Assembly (NCBI RefSeq): GCF_030867145.1
Contig: NC_134416.1
Coordinates: 20,899,514-20,963,513 of the forward strand
DNA length: 64,000 bases
Reading direction: 5' to 3'
DNA from: Opisthocomus hoazin
Taxonomy: Eukaryota; Chordata; Aves; Opisthocomiformes; Opisthocomidae
A program made the translations under genes and the position numbers. Each line of letters starts with the position of its first letter. Within the stretch, counting starts at the first letter, position 1. Of this stretch, positions 51,539 to 64,000 are shown one piece after another. The notes under the pieces are model-generated. The model had not been told where the DNA came from. It ran no database searches and was given only the letters and a program-made list of their open reading frames with translations.

Positions 51539-54500
51539 CTGATCTGCTAAATCTTTCTAGAGGAATCCGAGACAGAGAAGTTGAATGACCCATCCCGGTA
51601 AAAACTGAGTTAAGTCTTCAGGGACCAGGAAAAAGTGCTTTCTGGAGTCTGTATGTTCTCATTGTTGGATATGAATGGTGGGAATCTTCTCCAAATCAAC
51701 AGTTATCTTCTGCAAAGAGAGCTATGAGGGAATCCTTTACAGAGGGAAGCAAGTGGTATTTATACAGAAGGGTGAATACTGGCTGCCTTGCCTTGTTATG
51801 TAGCATATCCTTCCTGAGTCATCCACATGGTTACTATCAGAGACATGACCTTAGGTCTAGCCCAGAATGGTCACTCTAATATTTTTACAGTGTAGGAGGT
51901 TTTTATCTAAAATTTGGTCTTCTGACAATGCTAATCTTGTCATTTGTCCAGCAGTGGTAGAGCAGAAGCCCTCAGCAGGGTACGGTGTCTCTATAAATCA
52001 AAGGTCTTGAAAAGTGTGAGTGTTGTAGCTATGCTGCCTATCACCAAAGTGGCTCTCAACTAGTCATTTCAGAGGAAGGCAGTTTCTGGCTGAAGCTATA
52101 GTTGTGCATGTGGTCCTCTCTTATTGAAGTCTTTCAGTGAGGTTCCTTTCAGATTCAGGAGAGCAACCCTTCTGGCACACAGCTCACTGATATAACACTC
52201 TAGTCCTTTGATGAACTAAGAAGACTAGACATTCACAAGTTTGTAACTGGTGAAGAGACATGTTAGCCCATGCACTCAACTCCGTAGTTAATGAGGACCC
52301 TGCCATGCCTGGCTTTTTGGTTTACATATTTCAAGGGTGTGCAGTGAGGAGCAGCATCTCCCTGTGCAGCTTTCTCAGGGATTCCAGATCTCCTAGACCA
52401 TGCATAGGAGGCCCTTGACAATTCACAGGATAAAAACAGTCTAGGTAGTTGAAGAATTCATCTTCAAAGGGCTTCAGTGGACACTCTTAAATGAGCATGC
52501 AGAAACAATTTTGTGGAGTATCTCTGCTGAACTGGGAAATATTTATCAAATTTCACTTGAAAAAAACTTGTTGAAATAAGTTGCCTGAGGGTACTTCCTT
52601 CAAACACTTTTTCTTTAGTTTATTACAAAGTAATTGAAATTCTGTATTAGGAAAAGTTCTTTTAACATAATAATACAGCTAGTAACTTTGAAAACTCCCA
52701 AATTAACAAGAGTTGACTTAAAGAAAAAGCTTTTGAAAAGGTCAGTGGTGTTTATTATGTTTGTTCATTTGTGTGAGTCTTTTTTCCCATGTTAATAATC
52801 CCCTGGTGAATTATTAAAAGATGCTAAATATTGCCACAAAGTCATCTGACTATATCATACGAAGCAACAGTTAGCCAAAGAAATGTCTGCTTCTGAAAGC
52901 CAAAGTTGTTCTAATAAGATGAGGAGCATAACCTAACCAGAAACGGAGGGTTTTTAGTGTCAATAGATATTTGTGATGTTGGCTGTTTTTAACAGGACTT
53001 CAGAGATCACAGCATTAAATTAAACAAAATAAATAGAAATATTAATGAGAGATACAGGGAAATGAAGAAAAGTTATTTCAGAATGTACCACACAAAGAAG
53101 AAATATTAAAATATAATACACTTTTCTGGCTGTAAAATATATCAAGCATAATAACACTTCACAGAGAAACTGTTTACAATTACTCATTCAAATCAGTGAG
53201 ATAGCCTTGTCTCAGAAGTAAATAACTTATGTGAAAAAGGTTTCATCAGTGCTGAATTTGCTGGTAAGACCCTTTTGTCCAATGTATATTCAACCTGATG
53301 TCTCCAGAGTGATGAATGTCTTACATCCATGTATATTCTCAGCTTTATGGGTCCTGATGCTCAGATCTCATTATAAAATATTAAACTTTCAAGAATTAAA
53401 TTCTTCGGTATGCATTCAAACTCTATCCACTAATCTATTGCCATTGGGGGGCAGCAGTAATTGCCTCTGGCTTAGTTGCTTACTCGGAGGAGGGCTGATT
53501 TTTTTGGAAAGGTGGTATTTCATCAAACTGTCAGTGGAAGAATTGCTGGTTCAGTCTTCTGTGACATTAGTATACCCATTCTGAGGTACAAAGGAAAAAT
53601 TATATCACTAAGAGGTAAGAATATTTCTCATTAATGTGTTTTTTTGTGAAGTATGGGTCTCAGAAATCACACCACAAAGCTGCAGTTGAGAAATTCTTAT
53701 AACAAAAATAAAGTTGACTCTAGTCTGAATAAGACTTTGGAGCATTAGCAAAACAGACTATTCTCTCAGGTTTTATTCATACTTTGTAAGATTTTACAGA
53801 TAAAGCTTATCCCTAACATATAAATATAATGCTTTTCTAGCTCCTCTTCTCTCAAAAATACTTACCCAGTTACAAGGTGATGATAGATCACATACAAGAG
53901 TAAGATTGCAACCCAAGCTAGGGCAAAGAGAATCATGAAATTCCCTGAGACAATTGTAGGGGGAAGGTCGGAACAGTTCTTCACAGAATTTGGTAAACTT
54001 AAGAACCCAAAAATAGGAATATCTCAAAACTAGGAGGTCTGGCACATGAGGGGCAAGATCATGGAAACAGTGATGGCTACAGAGAAAACGGATAAGGGAA
54101 ATACAGGGGGAGTGTAGAGAAGATTAAAGTAGTGGAAATAATGAGCTACCATAATGGAAAGTACAAAATAAATATAGGGAGATACAATGGGGAAAAGAAA
54201 AATAGAAAATAAAATAAGGGAAAAGGAAAAATATAAAGAGAAAGGAAGATGAAATAGAGTGAAGAGAATAGGATGACATCTCACATCCATAAGAAAGGCA
54301 TTGTCGACTAGGGAAAAATGTGAAGGCACACTTGGGATGGCAGCTCAGAAAAATGAACATTTATACAAAACCTAGTCTTTTTCAAGAGGGAAATTCTTTT
54401 TTTTGCGGATTTCACTTTGCCACCTATCCAGTAGTTACCGCACAATCACTTTACAGGCGTCTTCATCTGGGAAGACTAACCTCAGTGATTTACTAATGGG

Positions 54501-57500
54501 AGGAGCTCACTTAACTCAAGATGTTAAAGTACTAGCTGGAAAGTGGGGTGAGATGAAGGAAGAAATTGCTCGTGAAACCATAGGAATAGGACTGGATCAA
54601 ACCACTAAGGAAATTCAGCACTGCTGTCGTGGCTACCTTTTCTGTCATGGGCTCTCCAGTTGCTGGCTCTAACTATGAGATCTCACAGCTGCATTTAAAA
54701 GCAGTCAGTTATTTGATTTTAAAAGCTTTTTTTTGCTTTTAAAAAGAATGTAGGGCACTTTCAGTGCCTTTCAATTCACTCAGTAGACCTTGTTCTTTCT
54801 CTTTCCTAGACAATCAGAGCAACAAGTCTGAAAAAACAAGTAACAAACATTTTAACAAAAGGGAAAAAAAAGCCAAGCAGTGCAGAACCTTTAGTCCTGA
54901 CAGTTTTAGTGCCACAAATGCAAACAGTAATAAAGATTTAGGAACATAGTAGTTACATGCAGGCTTATTTTCAGAAATTACTTTGAATTATAATTACCTT
55001 AATGAATGCACTAAAGCAAAGGCATAACATTATGTAAGAAATGCCAGATGGGAACCTTAATGAAACTTGCAGATGAAATCATTTAAAAGAGAAAACAATA
55101 ATCCCAAAGGTAAGTGCACTGAAATAATGACTTGTGTTCATGGAAAAGAGGTACAAACTCTCATATCCTAAATTATAAAAAGGGTTTTATGACTTTTTAT
55201 CTGAATGTGTCACTGTTATGTATTTTAATTTGTTGGTGTTTTTTTTCAGAAAATACGTTCTACTGAGTTCTTACAGTGTGCATTTCTTGGGTTTTTTCTC
55301 TCAGCTTAGCCTAGATGAATGTAAAAGAAAAAAAAATCCAGAATCAGTGAATATTAAGCAAATACTCAAAGATATTTTGAAAAGGAGATTTTTCATTTGC
55401 TTGCAATTGCATGTTTATCCTTTTATTTACAGTTTAACTGAAGTGACTAAGAGGAAAAGTGTGTGGTGATTGTGCTAAAGATCAAGAACAATAAAAAAAA
55501 TTCCATAAACAGATCAAAAGCATTTAAGGAAATCAGAAGCAGATGTTGAACTGTTTACATAAGAATGCAATGTGCTATATCTTTCTATTGTGAATTATGT
55601 GCACCTGTTTACATTAATATGTCAGAGACATACTTTAAACAGATACAGCTTTAGTCTGCTTTAATGCATGCAGTGCATTGTCTCATAGAACATACTTTAA
55701 AATGTACCTTAGCATTATTTTGCTATGTGAAGTTGGCAAAAGATACAGAAATCAAGAAAAAAATAACAGTTCTAAAGCCTTTGACCTGGCAGTCTCTCTC
55801 CCTCAAGCAATGCTTTTTCACTGTTACAGGATTTTTGCAAGATTGGGACTTTAGCTTGAAATCTGTAAGAATCTGATTTAGCAGGTGTGATTTTCAGTTA
55901 CCCTTTTAACTGCAACCTCGAGTTTACCTCATCAAGAACTGAGTGGTTATTACTGGTAGTGCACTCCCTTTGCATAGAAACCAAGACGAAGTATGGAGCA
56001 AGAGGGAGTCATCTGCAGTCATCAGACACGTTTCAGTTTGTCAGTGAAAAAAACCCTCAGAAAATTTCCAGCATACCGAACACAAGCGAGCCTTCCAGCA
56101 CTCACTAGTGTTATCAAAGCCGAGCACGAAAACATAGACCTTGAGAACTGCAAAGAAAAGCAGGCAGAAAATTCTCCAAAGAGAATAGTAGGTTTGCTGC
56201 CCGTGAAACTGGGACCAAACAGACAAAAAGGACGAGGTTCAGTCCCAGATCATGCTTGCCCCACCCAGGTGACCCAGGTCAGATGTCAGAGGTGGCCTGT
56301 CTCAGCCTGACACCCCAGGCACTACATGAGGTCAGCCTACAAGCTTGTCCAGGGGAAGGGACAGGAGCGGGACACAGATCCCAGCAAAATAAACTCCTCT
56401 CCAGCAGGACTCCTCCTTTCTGAGGAGCAAATCGACCTCTGCACAGCGTCTTCCCTATTCTCTTGTCCCCTCCACTCCCCCTCCACGACCACCAAGGAGC
56501 GAGGAGCCAGTGGATCCTGGGGTCTTGAAACCACGGTCTGGGGAGCTGGTGAGAAGACAACTGACTATTTCGTGGGGAATTAGAGGAGGGGAGACCTGAG
56601 AGGTCTGACAGCATTCACAGGAAGGGGACGTGCAGGTGCCAATCATCAGTTTCCACTTAAAAGGGGACATGAGGAGGACCCCAGGAGAAGTGCTGAGGGC
56701 ATCCAAACAGCACGTTGTTTCAGTATGTGCCATGGAAGGCCTTGCTTCTTGAAGAGGAGAGATGAATCATAGCTTCCTTGGAAGCACACACAAGAAATGC
56801 AGCGGCACAAACACCACCTGCTCTACCCAGGAATTGCCTTGACAGGTGTTGGCTGTTACATTGCCCATGTTCTAAAATTTATTAATCTGCAATTCAGTAA
56901 CTTAAACTGGGTCAGAACAACAGAGAAAATGTTATCAAGTGAGAAATCTTCATTTATGAAGCCCCATTCTGACCACCAGCAGCCCAGCCGCCCTGCCAAT
57001 GACTCTGATCCCCTCTCCCCGCTGTGAGTGAACCTCTGAAACTCTTCCACCCTCATGGAGGAGGAACCAAATGCAGTCAGTGCACTTCCTCCTGTTTTGT
57101 ATGCTCATCAGTCTCCTATACTCTAAGTCTTGCTATGGGCACAAGGTAGCTCACTGGCTTAATATTCTCTGCCGATGCTGACACATGCACCCACACACTA
57201 CGCACACACTCCAGCCTCTCCAGTTGCTGGCACCGTGGACACACAGATGCCTTTAACCCATGGTCTGACTCCAGTGTGCTGCCTCCATGCTCCTCTGTGT
57301 GCTTGGGGATGAGACTTTAGCACACACCCTAACAAACACCAGCACCACCAGTGGGAAGTATTTTGACTGCTACTGAATCAGAATAGGTAGGTGCCTTGTG
57401 GTTGTTCATTCTTCTGTTCTTATACAGCAGAAAGAAAAAGAAAGGAAAAAAAAAACCCTGCTGACAGCACTTTCTCTGATACACAAAATAGTGCTTAAAA

Positions 57501-60500
57501 CTAGAAAAAGGAGGAGGGAGCAGAAAGACATGTCATTAGTCCAGATGCACCACCACAAACTGGAATCCTTTGGCAATACTGGCAAACTGCTAGCACCGCA
57601 CCAACACCCCTAGGTAAAAGGGTCTCATGGCACCAGGCTACTGGGCCAGCTATAGAGGAAGGACTCTGAATCAGCTAGTGAAGATGAACATGTGCAAGGG
57701 TATCCATCAAAAACTCTCATCCCTAGTCTCCTGTGCCCAGTTCCCGGTCAAACTGTCTCCTCAGCCCGTGCTCCTTTACATCGCAGATATACCCCCAAGT
57801 ACCACCTTGCCAAGATGGAAAAATGGAGCTAAGCCTAACCATATAGAGAGGTAGAAAGGAGAAGGTGCCCCCTTGACTCTTTTCCAGGAGATATCAGCAG
57901 AGGTGCCCAGTGCTAAAAGAGTACAGAGTGGGCTACTGAATCTCAGAACAAGGATAAGACCCAGCAGCAAGGCCAGGCCCTCTCTGAGCAACACAAGTAG
58001 TGCTATTTAGTGAAGATTTGGCTACAGCCTAGCTTCTGAGCCGCAAGGCTTGTTCCCCTGCAACCTTCCGGGTTGTGAAACTGCACCCAGTGGAAGCCCT
58101 GCTGCCAGCTGTATTAAAAAGATGCTTCAGATACATGTTGGATGGGGAACAAATGGAGAGAATGGCAGCCAGATGATTCAATGCTGGCTGCACATCTTTT
58201 CTCAGCTGCCAATAGCACAGGGTATGAGTCAGTAGGCTGCAACAGCCTGTCTTGTAAACAATCCTCCATCTTTTTTGTCTTCTGCAGAATTCCTCAAAGC
58301 AAAAAAAGAGATGGCATGAGAGTCCATAGTCCTCTCCCTTGTAACAAACAGGACCATTTTTACTGCCTCCTTTGTCATCCCTAATGGTACGTCTTTGTGT
58401 TGTAGCTCTGTATTGGGGTATTAATGTCCTCTTGAGTTATTCTGGACAGTGATTTCAGCTGTCTTGTGACAGATTTCCTTTAGAAGCTTTTTAACTGAAT
58501 CATTCACATGTCAGTATTCCCTCTTGAGAAGAAAGAAATCATGATGTTTTTAAGTCTAAGGTCTGGATAAAATGCTACTGGTAAGGTTCACTAGTGCTTC
58601 AGAGATGGCAAGATACAGCCTACTCTTTTGAATAACTCATGACACACATTTCTTCTTCTTCGTGGAACTGGATCTGAAAGTCTATATCTAGATAATGGAG
58701 CTGCAATGGCTCTAGGGTGCCCTTGAGCATGAGTAGCCAAACCTCCAAGAGGTGAGGAGGATGGATTCATATTTTTGCTTCCTCTAAAAAAGCCTTTTAA
58801 GCAATTTGTGTTCTACTGTTAAAACAAGCTAAAGTAATTGCAGAAAGCATTCATAGCATCCAGTTCAACTCTCTAGTGCAGGACTCAGTTGCAAGGTACA
58901 CTAGGGTATCACTCCTCATTAGGGAGCTGCAAGAGTGAGGCTGGTCCCTAATGGAAGGTGAGCCAAGAGCTGAATTGAGGCCAGGGCCAGCAGGGCAAGG
59001 ACCTTGTCAGCCAGGGCCAGTTCCACAATATCCAAGCAGAACAGGCCCAGAGATGGTGGTTAGGTGCAACCAAGAGTCTGGTTCATAAAGCAATATCACA
59101 GCGATGAGGCAGGGCCAAGGTCAAGGTCAAGTCAGTCCATGGATTGAGGTCCACATCAAGGGGCTGCCTGGTCAGGCAGAGCAAAGCTGTGACTGAGCTG
59201 GAGACCAGCACTCCTCCAGTGTAGCTCAGACAGGGAATGAAGTCCCCAAACTAGGCTTAAATAATGCTCCTGGGCCTATGGGAGGCATCAGGGGAGGTTG
59301 GTCAAGGCCATTAAGACTCATTGATGCACCTAGCCTCCTGACACCCTTGGCCTCCAGCTGTCACTTGGGAAAGGTGGTGTCCTCTCAGAGAGCCTGTGTC
59401 ATATCTGTAGCTTCAGATGCATATCTCAGGTACTCTGTGGCTCCTCAGATGTTACTGGCCACCTACATGTAGCCAGCTAAGTTAAATCTGTCAATGGATG
59501 GGATTCAGCTGCAGATTATCAAAACTCACGTCACACACATGCTAAGTTTTAAACAGTTGCTGTACCAGTGGAGTGCTGGGACTTGATTCATTTGCCTAAC
59601 AGGAAAGTTCTAGTTCCATTTGAGATGCTCTTTGGTATCCGAGTTATCCCTGGGGTATCTCTACAGGACTGACAGATATGACAGAAGAAGTCACATGATA
59701 CTCAAGACCTTTTGGAACAAATACTGCAGGAGGCCAGGCAGAATACTTTAGGGCACCGTAATGGCAGGACATTCATGTTTAGACAATCAAATCACAAGTT
59801 ATTACTATCAATGCAATTTAAAGAGCTGTTTGGAAAACCAGGTGTTGGGTGTTTACATGGAGGTGAGCTGAAGAGTGGTTTTGATTTTACTGACTAGACC
59901 TCTTTTTCTCATACTACTTTAGGTGTGAATTTTGAGCTGAATCCTAACAAATCCATGGCTACTTTGTCTCTTTAGTTAGCCTTCAGAGGAGCATTTGCTC
60001 TACAGTTGTGTTTTACTGTACAATGTCTTGGGTCTCTGGGACTGCAGCCCAGACTGACTTTGCCTTGTTGTAGCTGAACAGAGAAGCGCTATTGTTCCCA
60101 GAATTAATTTTTTAAATGTTTCCACATCAAGGAGCCAGATAAACACAAAATTATTATAGGAGGTCAATGCTGTGAGGAGTGACAACTGATTTTACATGCC
60201 TCAGATTTCAGCGGTGCACCACCTTGGAACAGTGAAGTGCTCCCAACTCATTAAAACCAACCACCTTCTGAACCCCCCCCTTTAAGGCATTGCAAGTCAC
60301 AAGTCAAAAAAAATGCTGTGCAAAAGAATCATTAGGTCAGTATTTTCTTAAAGAACCTGGCTTAAGCCATCCCAGTATATCTTAATTTTCAAGACTACTA
60401 GGATGTTGTATTTCAACCACTGAAACACTTTCCAGGAACTTATGTTTTTTGCAATAATTATGACATTATGGATGTTTTGTTAATTCTCTTCTTCCTCATA

Positions 60501-61021
60501 AGACTCCAATTATCTTTGGATTTTATTTAAAGATATATTATCACCCATATCTCAGAACATGCTTTTGATTTACTTTTTATCAATTAAATTTTCTCTTTTC
60601 AGTTCATCCAAAACTGTATGTGAGCATTTCATAATTGTTTTTAATTTCATTTTAAGGTCTGCCAGTTCAAATTGCCTCCAAGCACTTAATTAAATTTCAT
60701 CCTCAGGAGACTGTTATTCCATCTAGATTTTGTAATAGTTTATCATATAGTTTATAATAGATTTGATAATAGTTATTCAAATGTATGGAACTGTGCAATT
60801 TCCCTTAGAAATATGACTCACATACTTTTATCTCCCATAGTTCTCAAAATAAGTTGTTTCTAGCTAAATAGGTTAACTAGATTTTAAACACAAAGAAGGA
60901 AAGACAGTTATGTGGGGAGTACCAAAACAAGAGTTAGGCTCAATTTCTCTTCAAAACCCACCATGAACATTGCCCAGAAGAGATAAGCAATTGCAAACTG
61001 CATTTTTCTGATAGTCCATAC
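51539..61021. other. Intergenic, no gene recognised
   Basis: It contains the purine-rich tract (54.2 kb) and moderately GC-rich patches at 56.2-56.7 kb and 58.9-59.5 kb. The second has several AGGGCCAG / AGGTCAAG repeats of low order. Frames such as 53231-53584 (117 codons) lack recognisable motifs. Confidence 0.55.
54187..54272 (+). repeat. Purine-rich low-complexity tract
   Basis: About 85 bases are nearly all A and G with scattered T, in runs such as GGGAAAAGGAAAAA. The minus-strand frames at 54030-54360, rich in Phe, Ser and Leu, come from this composition and are not genes. Confidence 0.75.
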
Positions 61022-61657
61022 AGTCCTGGATTCAGCTGGGATGGAGTAAATTTTCCTCTCAGTTGCTGCTGTGTTTTGGATTTAGTACGAGAAGAATGTT
61101 GATAACACTGATGTTTTTAGTTGCTGCTAAGAAATCAAGGACTTTTTTCCAGTTTCTCATATTCAGCTAATGAGCATGTGTGCAGGAGCTGGGAGGGAGC
61201 ATAGCCAGACAAACAGCCAAGCTGGCCAATGGAAATACTCCACACGACAGATGTCATGCTCAGTTTATGAATGGAGGTTGGCTGGGGGACAGGAAGCAGC
61301 TCTTCTTTTTTCCGTGAGTTTGAATCCTCTCTTGTCCAGGGGTTAGAAATTTTGGAGAAATTTTGTGAAATTCACAATTTCTTGATTCCAAGATCACTGC
61401 TTGGGCACTGACTGTGGATCGGTCATCGAGTGGTGAGAAAAATTGTATTGTGTATAGTTTGTTTTGCATTTTCATTATTATCATCAGTAGTAGTAGTAGT
61501 ATTTCCTTCACTGTCTTATTAAACTGTCTTTACCTCCACTCATGTGTTTTACCTTTTGTCTATTGCTCCTCCCCATGCCAATGGAAGGGGAAGGGGAGGG
61601 GTGAGCAAGCGGCTGTCTAGTGCTTAGTTGCCAGGTGCTGGGTTAAACCGCCGCGCA
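61022..61657 (+). mobile_element. Solo LTR of an avian endogenous retrovirus, plus orientation
   Basis: It starts near GTCCTGGATTCAGCTGGGAT, then TTTTGGATTTAGTACGAGAA and TGATGTTTTTAGTTGCTGCT (U3). A degenerate promoter block CTCAGTTTATGAATGG is near 61259, the ATTAAA poly(A) signal is at 61518-61523, and the end is TTAGTTGCCAGGTGCTGGGT then TAAACCGCCGCGCA. It includes a short (AGT)n at about 61487-61501. No internal viral region is adjacent. It is the same family as the minus-strand LTR at 14.1 kb. Confidence 0.82.
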
Positions 61658-62317
61658 TGCTTGTGCAAGGTGCTTTGCTGAACGGTTTTTCTCATCCTGG
61701 AGGGAAACACAGAGGATCAGGCTACAGCCTGTGTAGGGCTGGGCTCTCTCCTCTCCCCGCAGGTGGGAGCCCCCGCTGCCAGGGCAGTCACTTAGCAGGA
61801 CGGAGGGCTGTATGTCTTATCTGATTCCCCAAGGAACAAACAAGTCTGTTTACAGTTTTGAAGCACTTTGGTGGTGGCGATTAGAAAGACATGTTCATTC
61901 ATAAATGGCTTATAGATTAGGACACATTTCTTTGGTACAGGTTCCAGATGTTTTAGGGAAAGAAAGAGGTTCTACTCAAGTGTCTAGAAAACCTACTGGA
62001 CACTAATCATCAGTCTACTGGCTAAAGCAGACTTTTCTTTCAGATTAGGTTCTGTGGAGAGTAAATCATACATGAGGTAGTCAGTAGATTTTAACGTTAG
62101 CTCTGCAACTCACAGAGCAGATTTTCCTACCTGCAACTGGAATGCAGAAACAACGTGAATAATGTTGGCTGTGAACTCTCAGACCTCCATTAAGAAACTT
62201 TTATTGTAAAAAAATAAAAGATCTGGATACTAATTGCGAAGAAGTAGCTATTAGAAACACTTAAATATGCTTTCTCAGCTGTCTGTCAATTATTTACAAC
62301 GGGCTTTTATCCAGGGT

Positions 62318-62508
62318 GATGGAGCACTGGAACAAGTTGCCCAGAGAGGCTGTGGATTCTCCTTCTCTGGAGATATTCAAGACCCACCTGGACAAGGTCC
62401 TATGCAGCCTGCTCTAGGTGACCCTGCTTTGGCAGGGGGATTGGACTAGATGAACCCACAGAGGTCCCTCCCAACCCCAAACATTCTGTGATTCTGTGAT
62501 TCTGTGAA
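62318..62508 (+). mobile_element. CR1 3'-end copy, sense
   Basis: GAGCACTGGAACAAGTTGCC, GGAGATATTCAAGACCCACC, TTGGACTAGATGAACCCACA and a tail of three ATTCTGTG octamers. About 190 bp, 5'-truncated and well preserved. Confidence 0.92.
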
Positions 62509-64000
62509 CCTGCAGAAGTAATGGTATTATCAGAAAGGAAAGTAAAGTATTAAGAAAAACTGTATCTATATCATGCTCGGAAAAAAACTCAAACGACATT
62601 GCTACTCCACTGAACAGAACCCGAGACAAAATGCATCATTCAATGCACCATCTCACAACCTACGGAAACCTGGCGTGACCTAGTAAAATCAGCCAATGGG
62701 TGTCTTACAACGGTTCTGTTAATCTGGGATGAGCCTGTATTTTGGAACCATAGTTTTTGTCTCCAAGCTTTGAAGATGCAGGCAAGTCTGGCAGAAAAGC
62801 AGCATGTGCCTTTCAGGACTTGTCCTCCTGAGTTCCTCACCCTGTTTACAACACCTCTCTGCGGGGCAGCTGTTAGTGCAGTGTGGAGGGCACTGCAGGG
62901 AGAATGTGGCTTCCTTAATTTTACTGCTGGTTCAGAAACTGTCCTGCTGCATGGCCATGGACAAGTTAATCTTTCATGCCACATTAGGTGGCCACATCCC
63001 TAAAGCATCAATTACTCTTGAAAGGTATTAAATTATCATCCACTCTGCACAGTAAGCCTCTTGCCTCACCTGGAGTTCCTAGACAGAACTTAGCTTCCCA
63101 CACTGTAAGACTAAGGTTTCATTTCTGCCAGCTCTTTTCAGGAGTGGGAAGGGATTAAAATATTCAGTTCAAGAGTGTTTACTGGAAGTAAGCATCCGCT
63201 ACCCCTTCTCCTTCCTCCAGAGGATTTTTGTAGTCACTAAAGTTCTTCCACTGTTACTGGAAATTTATTATAGAAATATTGGAACGTCAAAAATAATTTT
63301 CCCCTTGTATAAGTCGAGACACTTTTTAAAATGTATTAAATTCCGTTTATGCCCAGAGCCCACTGGTTCCTGCTGGCTAAGCCTTTCTGGAAGCACTTAG
63401 GTAGAACTCAGCCTGTAAAAATAAGAGTCTTCACATGAAATTTATTTAGGGACAAAGAAATGTTAAGTCTAACTTTGGCGAGCCAAAGCAACAGTACACA
63501 CAGGGTGATGTAATTTAGTAACTTAAAGAGTAATTTTTCAAATAGTCGAGTTTTTTTACTGTCTTTCTTTCCAGAATCTTCCAAATTACCTTCACAGGCT
63601 GTGTAAAGGGATAGCATAATACGAAGATAATGAAGTTTCCAAAAACAAGGAAAACTCCCATCCCTAGAAAACTTTTTGTAGTCCTGCAATAAATGACATC
63701 CACTTAATTCAGCTATAGTGACTTCAGCTGTTTGAAGCAGTGAGTAGCAAAACTGTTACAGGAAGGCATTCAATTCTCCTACTGTGCTCTGCAACTTCTG
63801 AAATATTTTTTTTAATCATCTGTGGCCAGTTCATACACAGTAGAGAAAGTTTTAAAAACTAGCAGGATTTTTCCACCTCTGCCTCACCAATTTCTGAGGT
63901 AAATCCAACAGTCACTGGAGTAATTCTCTGTAAAAGTGCTATATATAAGGGAGTATTGTAAACTTGTATCTTGTAAGATTTCTCCTGTTTAACAACAGAT
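62509..64000. other. No recognised feature
   Basis: Unique sequence to the window end. Short frames on both strands look like chance. Confidence 0.6.

Noticed and set aside
54030..54360. Hydrophobic minus-strand frames suggesting a membrane protein
   Set aside because: The Phe/Leu/Ser-rich sequence is the translation of the complement of a purine-rich tract.

Overview
The window is vertebrate nuclear DNA, almost certainly from a bird. The evidence is several CR1 LINE copies ending in the avian ATTCTATG / ATTCTGTG terminal octamers, bird-type endogenous retrovirus LTRs, short introns, and a single CpG-island gene in an otherwise AT-rich, gene-poor setting. I cannot name the species. The LTR types recall those common in non-galliform birds, but that is from memory and weak.

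One gene is certain: KCNV1 (Kv8.1), a 'silent' voltage-gated potassium channel subunit, on the + strand. Its CpG-island promoter and 5' leader lie at about 21.0-22.3 kb. Three coding exons lie at 22325-22806, 24580-25106 and 31163-31674, with candidate poly(A) sites between 31994 and 33152. The joined CDS is 1521 nt (506 aa). It shows a complete T1 domain with the zinc motif of non-Shaker Kv channels, six transmembrane segments, a Kv2-like S4, a TVGYGD filter, and an S6 that lacks the second proline of the PXP hinge. No other gene could be supported, which fits the gene-poor surroundings I recall for KCNV1.

The rest is intergenic or intronic DNA. Left flank (1-21 kb): an ancient CR1 fossil (about 1.4-2.4 kb), a GC-rich minisatellite (4.2 kb), a CR1 tail (5.5 kb), a head-to-head CR1 pair (12.4-13.6 kb), a solo LTR in minus orientation (14.1-14.6 kb), a second LTR of another type (about 15.35-16.2 kb), a weak coding-like fossil (17.6-18.2 kb) and an old antisense CR1 (20.3-20.7 kb). 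Right flank (33-64 kb): CR1 fragments at 34.7, 41.5, 44.8, 51.4 and 62.3 kb, a long but dead CR1 with reverse transcriptase remnants (45.8-48.0 kb), a 28-bp perfect palindrome (37.3 kb), a purine-rich tract (54.2 kb) and a plus-strand solo LTR of the same family as the 14-kb copy (61.0-61.7 kb).

I see no new molecular system. The best leads concern KCNV1 RNA processing: an in-frame alternative acceptor that would insert 50 residues in the S4-S5 linker, and a probable 5'-UTR intron with tandemly duplicated donor sites inside the CpG island.
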